Notes under the pieces: generated by a model
Told to the model about the DNA's origin: nothing
The model's input: only the letters and a program-made list of their open reading frames with translations
Databases searched by the model: none
Source of the DNA: Saccharomycopsis crataegensis
Lineage: Eukaryota; Ascomycota; Saccharomycetes; Ascoideales; Saccharomycopsidaceae
Direction: 5' to 3'
DNA length: 64,000 bases
Assembly (NCBI RefSeq): GCF_037102585.1
Contig: NW_027043838.1
Span: 186,001 to 250,000, forward strand
Made by a program: the position numbers and the translations under genes
Shown here: piece by piece, positions 62,901 through 64,000 of the stretch
How positions within the stretch are numbered: the first letter of the stretch is position 1
How the letters are laid out: each line of letters opens with the position of its first letter

Positions 62901-63303
62901 CTACTACAGGCCCATTATTTTTCTTAGAAGAATCAATAACTGCCAAATCACTAACGATAACTAATAAAAACCATGGTTCATTAACATCATTTGCTTTTTT
63001 TGACCTAAGGTTTTTTTCGTTATTTGAACCAAGTATTGATGACTTCAAAGATTCAATACCTTCGAAGCTTTCATTAGGAAACTTTGGCTTCGAGTGTGTT
63101 AGAGTCCTTATTATAGGCCCGAATGGTGAATTTTGCTTTGAATATTTTGGAAGATCAAGTAACGGTGCAAATTGGGAGATAAGTTCAAGTGACGAAAGTT
63201 TATTTGCAGTGATTTTATAAAAGATTTCTGGAATAAGGACAATGTTTGGGTTGCCTTTTGAGACTTGAGAGATTGAGATAGTTGGAATTGTCAAGGTCGT
63301 CAT
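59992..63303 (-). CDS. peroxisomal Lon protease
   Basis: The 1,103-residue protein has an N-terminal substrate-binding domain (VLIPEIFYKITANKLSSL, SPLRRIQEAGPDIIEKV) and an AAA+ module with Walker A CLAGPPGVGKTSLAKSVATT, Walker B VILLDEIDKLG and HPALLDRMEVIHLTGY. The protease domain has catalytic Ser in SKDGPSAGITITLALL and Lys in PIGGVKEKLLGAH. There is no mitochondrial presequence (MTTLTIPTISISQVSKGNPN), and the C-terminus is Ala-Arg-Leu, a PTS1 signal. This marks peroxisomal Lon (Lon2/PLN type) and not mitochondrial Pim1. It degrades unfolded matrix proteins. S. cerevisiae has lost it. The following gene upstream (63725) encodes a CYB2-like oxidoreductase. Confidence 0.94.
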   Translation of the reverse strand: MTTLTIPTISISQVSKGNPNIVLIPEIFYKITANKLSSLELISQFAPLLDLPKYSKQNSPFGPIIRTLTHSKPKFPNESFEGIESLKSSILGSNNEKNLRSKKANDVNEPWFLLVIVSDLAVIDSSKKNNGPVVGTICRLMNISNDTKNSSKVILSIRAIGRAEILNDKIFDRKNSSQESVIFHSTEVVPYLNEYVTDISPKAMKPGAIEAWGSFVERIEKLFTNIHSFKETYNTAFTPKNKEVDAVKVLVRLSPLASVINEILRKDKTMKNVEDVFHKIVDRISDSGIVARGKPITDVNRDYIFVAMLKIYDLVVGVIPVTGTHKYGYLQCVSPLRRIQEAGPDIIEKVTDILLSFETHYDFVMKDFISAENEQEKMKLAIDHVKALKEAISIFKNKPQFSNKASSENKIKTIKSGGNEGKHEDDDEDETTKIMREFYSKLVALPSPIEISFDGAKLLKKDFKRYFKMLKNPVAKNSSEFQVLSNYLEIVIDLPWSADGGVTKIIDLNKAKKQLEDDHYGLYSVKDRLLEYLGVLNLQNKINQFNQEKPMSNDVSTSDITSLDSQIGKKKEPNKKNKKLSNFSKAPILCLAGPPGVGKTSLAKSVATTLGRKFQRISLGGLSDEAEIRGHRRTYVSAMPGLIISALRKAKTLNPVILLDEIDKLGASAASRGDPQAAMLEVLDPEQNSSFKDHYLGFPVDLSQVLFLCTANDLRRLHPALLDRMEVIHLTGYNYMDKVQIVRRYLLPKQLKKNILPAKAVEIVENDTILKIIVEYTNNESGIRNLERQISTLCRKKALEFSSKINAFNDSEELPPGYTSIVTKDDLPHYLGIPNYYHTSKKNRPLNSRFTERYGMVNGLSYNSDGTGSILVFETIAIPNVDRSSTPGTLTMTGKLGEVLTESVKISSSFVKLILSKNLIAYEGTTCQSALNTLKTHQIHLHAPEGAISKDGPSAGITITLALLSLLLKKSVPNNVAMTGEMTLRGIILPIGGVKEKLLGAHLAGTIDTVLVPRANRGDLIEHYISNLQTDDKDQMNQELRDVLKNDKQNIHNCDIFDKPEQFILESLGIRIHYVEDFWDVIQVVWNGEVGAKSIIEEIPARL

Positions 63304-63724
63304 TGCGTAATTCAGAGAAAATGGTGTTCGTGAAGAGTCTGCAAACTAGCTATTTTATCGTCAGCGATTTTCAAAAGAAAGGAAAAAATACAAAAAGCAC
63401 TTCAACAGTCCCCTTTTATCTTTTGGTGGCTAAGGTTAGAAAGCTCAAGGAGGCAAAAGCTAGCAAGGCTGCACGACGTTTATCTTCATATATTGTTATC
63501 TTTTGTGCATCGCACCCTTTCACCCACCCGCTTTGTGTGACTCCATTCCTCTACGCCGGGTTCTGTACCCCCATTTCTACTGACAACATGTTGTGTATCA
63601 TTTTGCCTCTACAGAGAGATAAGTTTGCCAAATTCCAGCAAACAAACACAGAAAAAATTCAAATGGCATGAAAAATAACTAGAATATCAAGGCAATATAT
63701 ATAAAGAAAAATAAGAAAAAAAAT
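63304..63724. promoter_or_regulatory. Lon promoter / CYB2-like 3' region
   Basis: This is about 420 bp. A plus-strand ATG frame at 63321-63671 (116 codons) covers most of it, but it has no recognisable domain and sits in the Lon promoter, so I do not call it. No RNA gene is seen. Confidence 0.45.
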
Positions 63725-64000
63725 TTAAAGCTTCGGCTTGAATTTAGGATTATCCAAAGGCTCATATACTTTATGGAATAACTCATCGCCAGCATTGAAC
63801 CGGTTAAGCAAGCCTCGGGTATCCACATAATCCTCATTTAATTGATCCAAGCTTGTCACCCCCAACAAACGCATGTTCATTAATAACTCATCTTTCAAAA
63901 TCTGGAAAGCCTTCTTAACACCATTATCCCCATAAGTAGACATGGCGTACAAAAAAGGTCTACCAATGCCCACACCCTTGGCACCCAAAGCAATAGCTTT
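63725..64000 (-). CDS. FMN-dependent alpha-hydroxy acid dehydrogenase, CYB2-like (partial, C-terminus)
   Basis: The right edge of the window cuts this minus-strand gene, and the last 91 codons are present. KAIALGAKGVGIGRPFLYAM is the C-terminal FMN-binding block of flavocytochrome b2 (L-lactate dehydrogenase, Cyb2) and related glycolate/lactate oxidases. ELLMNMRLLGVTSLDQLNED also matches Cyb2 (EMSMRLLGVTSIAEL). The tail EPLDNPKFKPKL differs from S. cerevisiae Cyb2. The haem domain and the presequence would lie beyond the window, so mitochondrial Cyb2 and other members of the family cannot be separated. Confidence 0.85.
   Translation of the reverse strand, partial: KAIALGAKGVGIGRPFLYAMSTYGDNGVKKAFQILKDELLMNMRLLGVTSLDQLNEDYVDTRGLLNRFNAGDELFHKVYEPLDNPKFKPKL

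Noticed and set aside
63321-63671. Plus-strand ATG frame of 116 codons between Lon and the CYB2-like gene
   Set aside because: It fills the Lon promoter and has no domain, signal peptide or known homologue. Codon use looks random. It could be revived by transcript data.

Overview
The window is nuclear DNA of a budding yeast (Saccharomycotina), most probably of the CUG-Ser group that includes Candida and Debaryomyces. Genes are dense and mostly intronless. The few introns are short, with GTATGT-like donors and TACTAAC-like branch points. Tubulin TUB2 has introns after codons 4 and 16. I found no in-frame CTG codon in the 1,045 codons of CRM1. The ribosomal-protein promoter pairs a Tbf1-like GCCCTAA with a Cbf1 CACGTG, as described in Candida albicans, and there is a peroxisomal Lon protease, which baker's yeast lacks. 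The species itself cannot be named from the sequence.

Left part (1-28.3 kb): RPC34 (partial), an unknown single-pass membrane protein, a PMT2-family O-mannosyltransferase, a GAS/PHR glucanosyltransferase with unusual insertions, exportin CRM1 with a short tail, a Sec24-like COPII adaptor (SFB3/LST1 type), an F-box/LRR-like protein, HPC2 (HIR complex), a PQ-loop vacuolar transporter (spliced), RPL29, RRT5 (two introns), SMC2 (condensin), a small unknown membrane protein and OMA1. RPL29-RRT5-SMC2 are also neighbours in S. cerevisiae (YFR032C-A, YFR032C, YFR031C).

Middle (28.7-38.0 kb): an AT-rich accessory block holding seven copies, all on the minus strand, of a gene family I do not recognise. 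Only one copy (34698-35441, 247 codons) is open from end to end. The others are shortened, interrupted or internally deleted. Two copies share a 65-bp identical stretch, which suggests gene conversion. Between two copies lies a fossil fragment of an LTR retroelement (LTR-like repeat plus a gag-like start). This block is the most likely place for undescribed biology in the window.

Right part (38.6-64 kb): exo-1,3-beta-glucanase XOG1/EXG1, IES4 (INO80 complex), a POM33/PER33 (TMEM33) membrane nucleoporin-type protein with an intron, TUB2, a PPR-like mitochondrial protein, a BIG1/VOA1-type ER membrane protein, YPT1 (Rab1), HFD1, SND2/ENV10, an ASI1/ASI3-type inner-nuclear-membrane RING ligase, peroxisomal Lon, and the 3' end of a CYB2-like FMN dehydrogenase. 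Past the POM33 stop, the same frame stays open for 97 codons and contains two further copies of a motif found at the POM33 C-terminus. TUB2 and YPT1 are also close neighbours in S. cerevisiae.

By function, the window mixes cell-wall and secretory genes (PMT, GAS, XOG1, BIG1-like, SFB3-like, YPT1, SND2), nuclear and chromatin genes (CRM1, HPC2, SMC2, IES4, POM33, ASI) and organelle quality control (OMA1, Lon). They are ordinary neighbours, not an operon.
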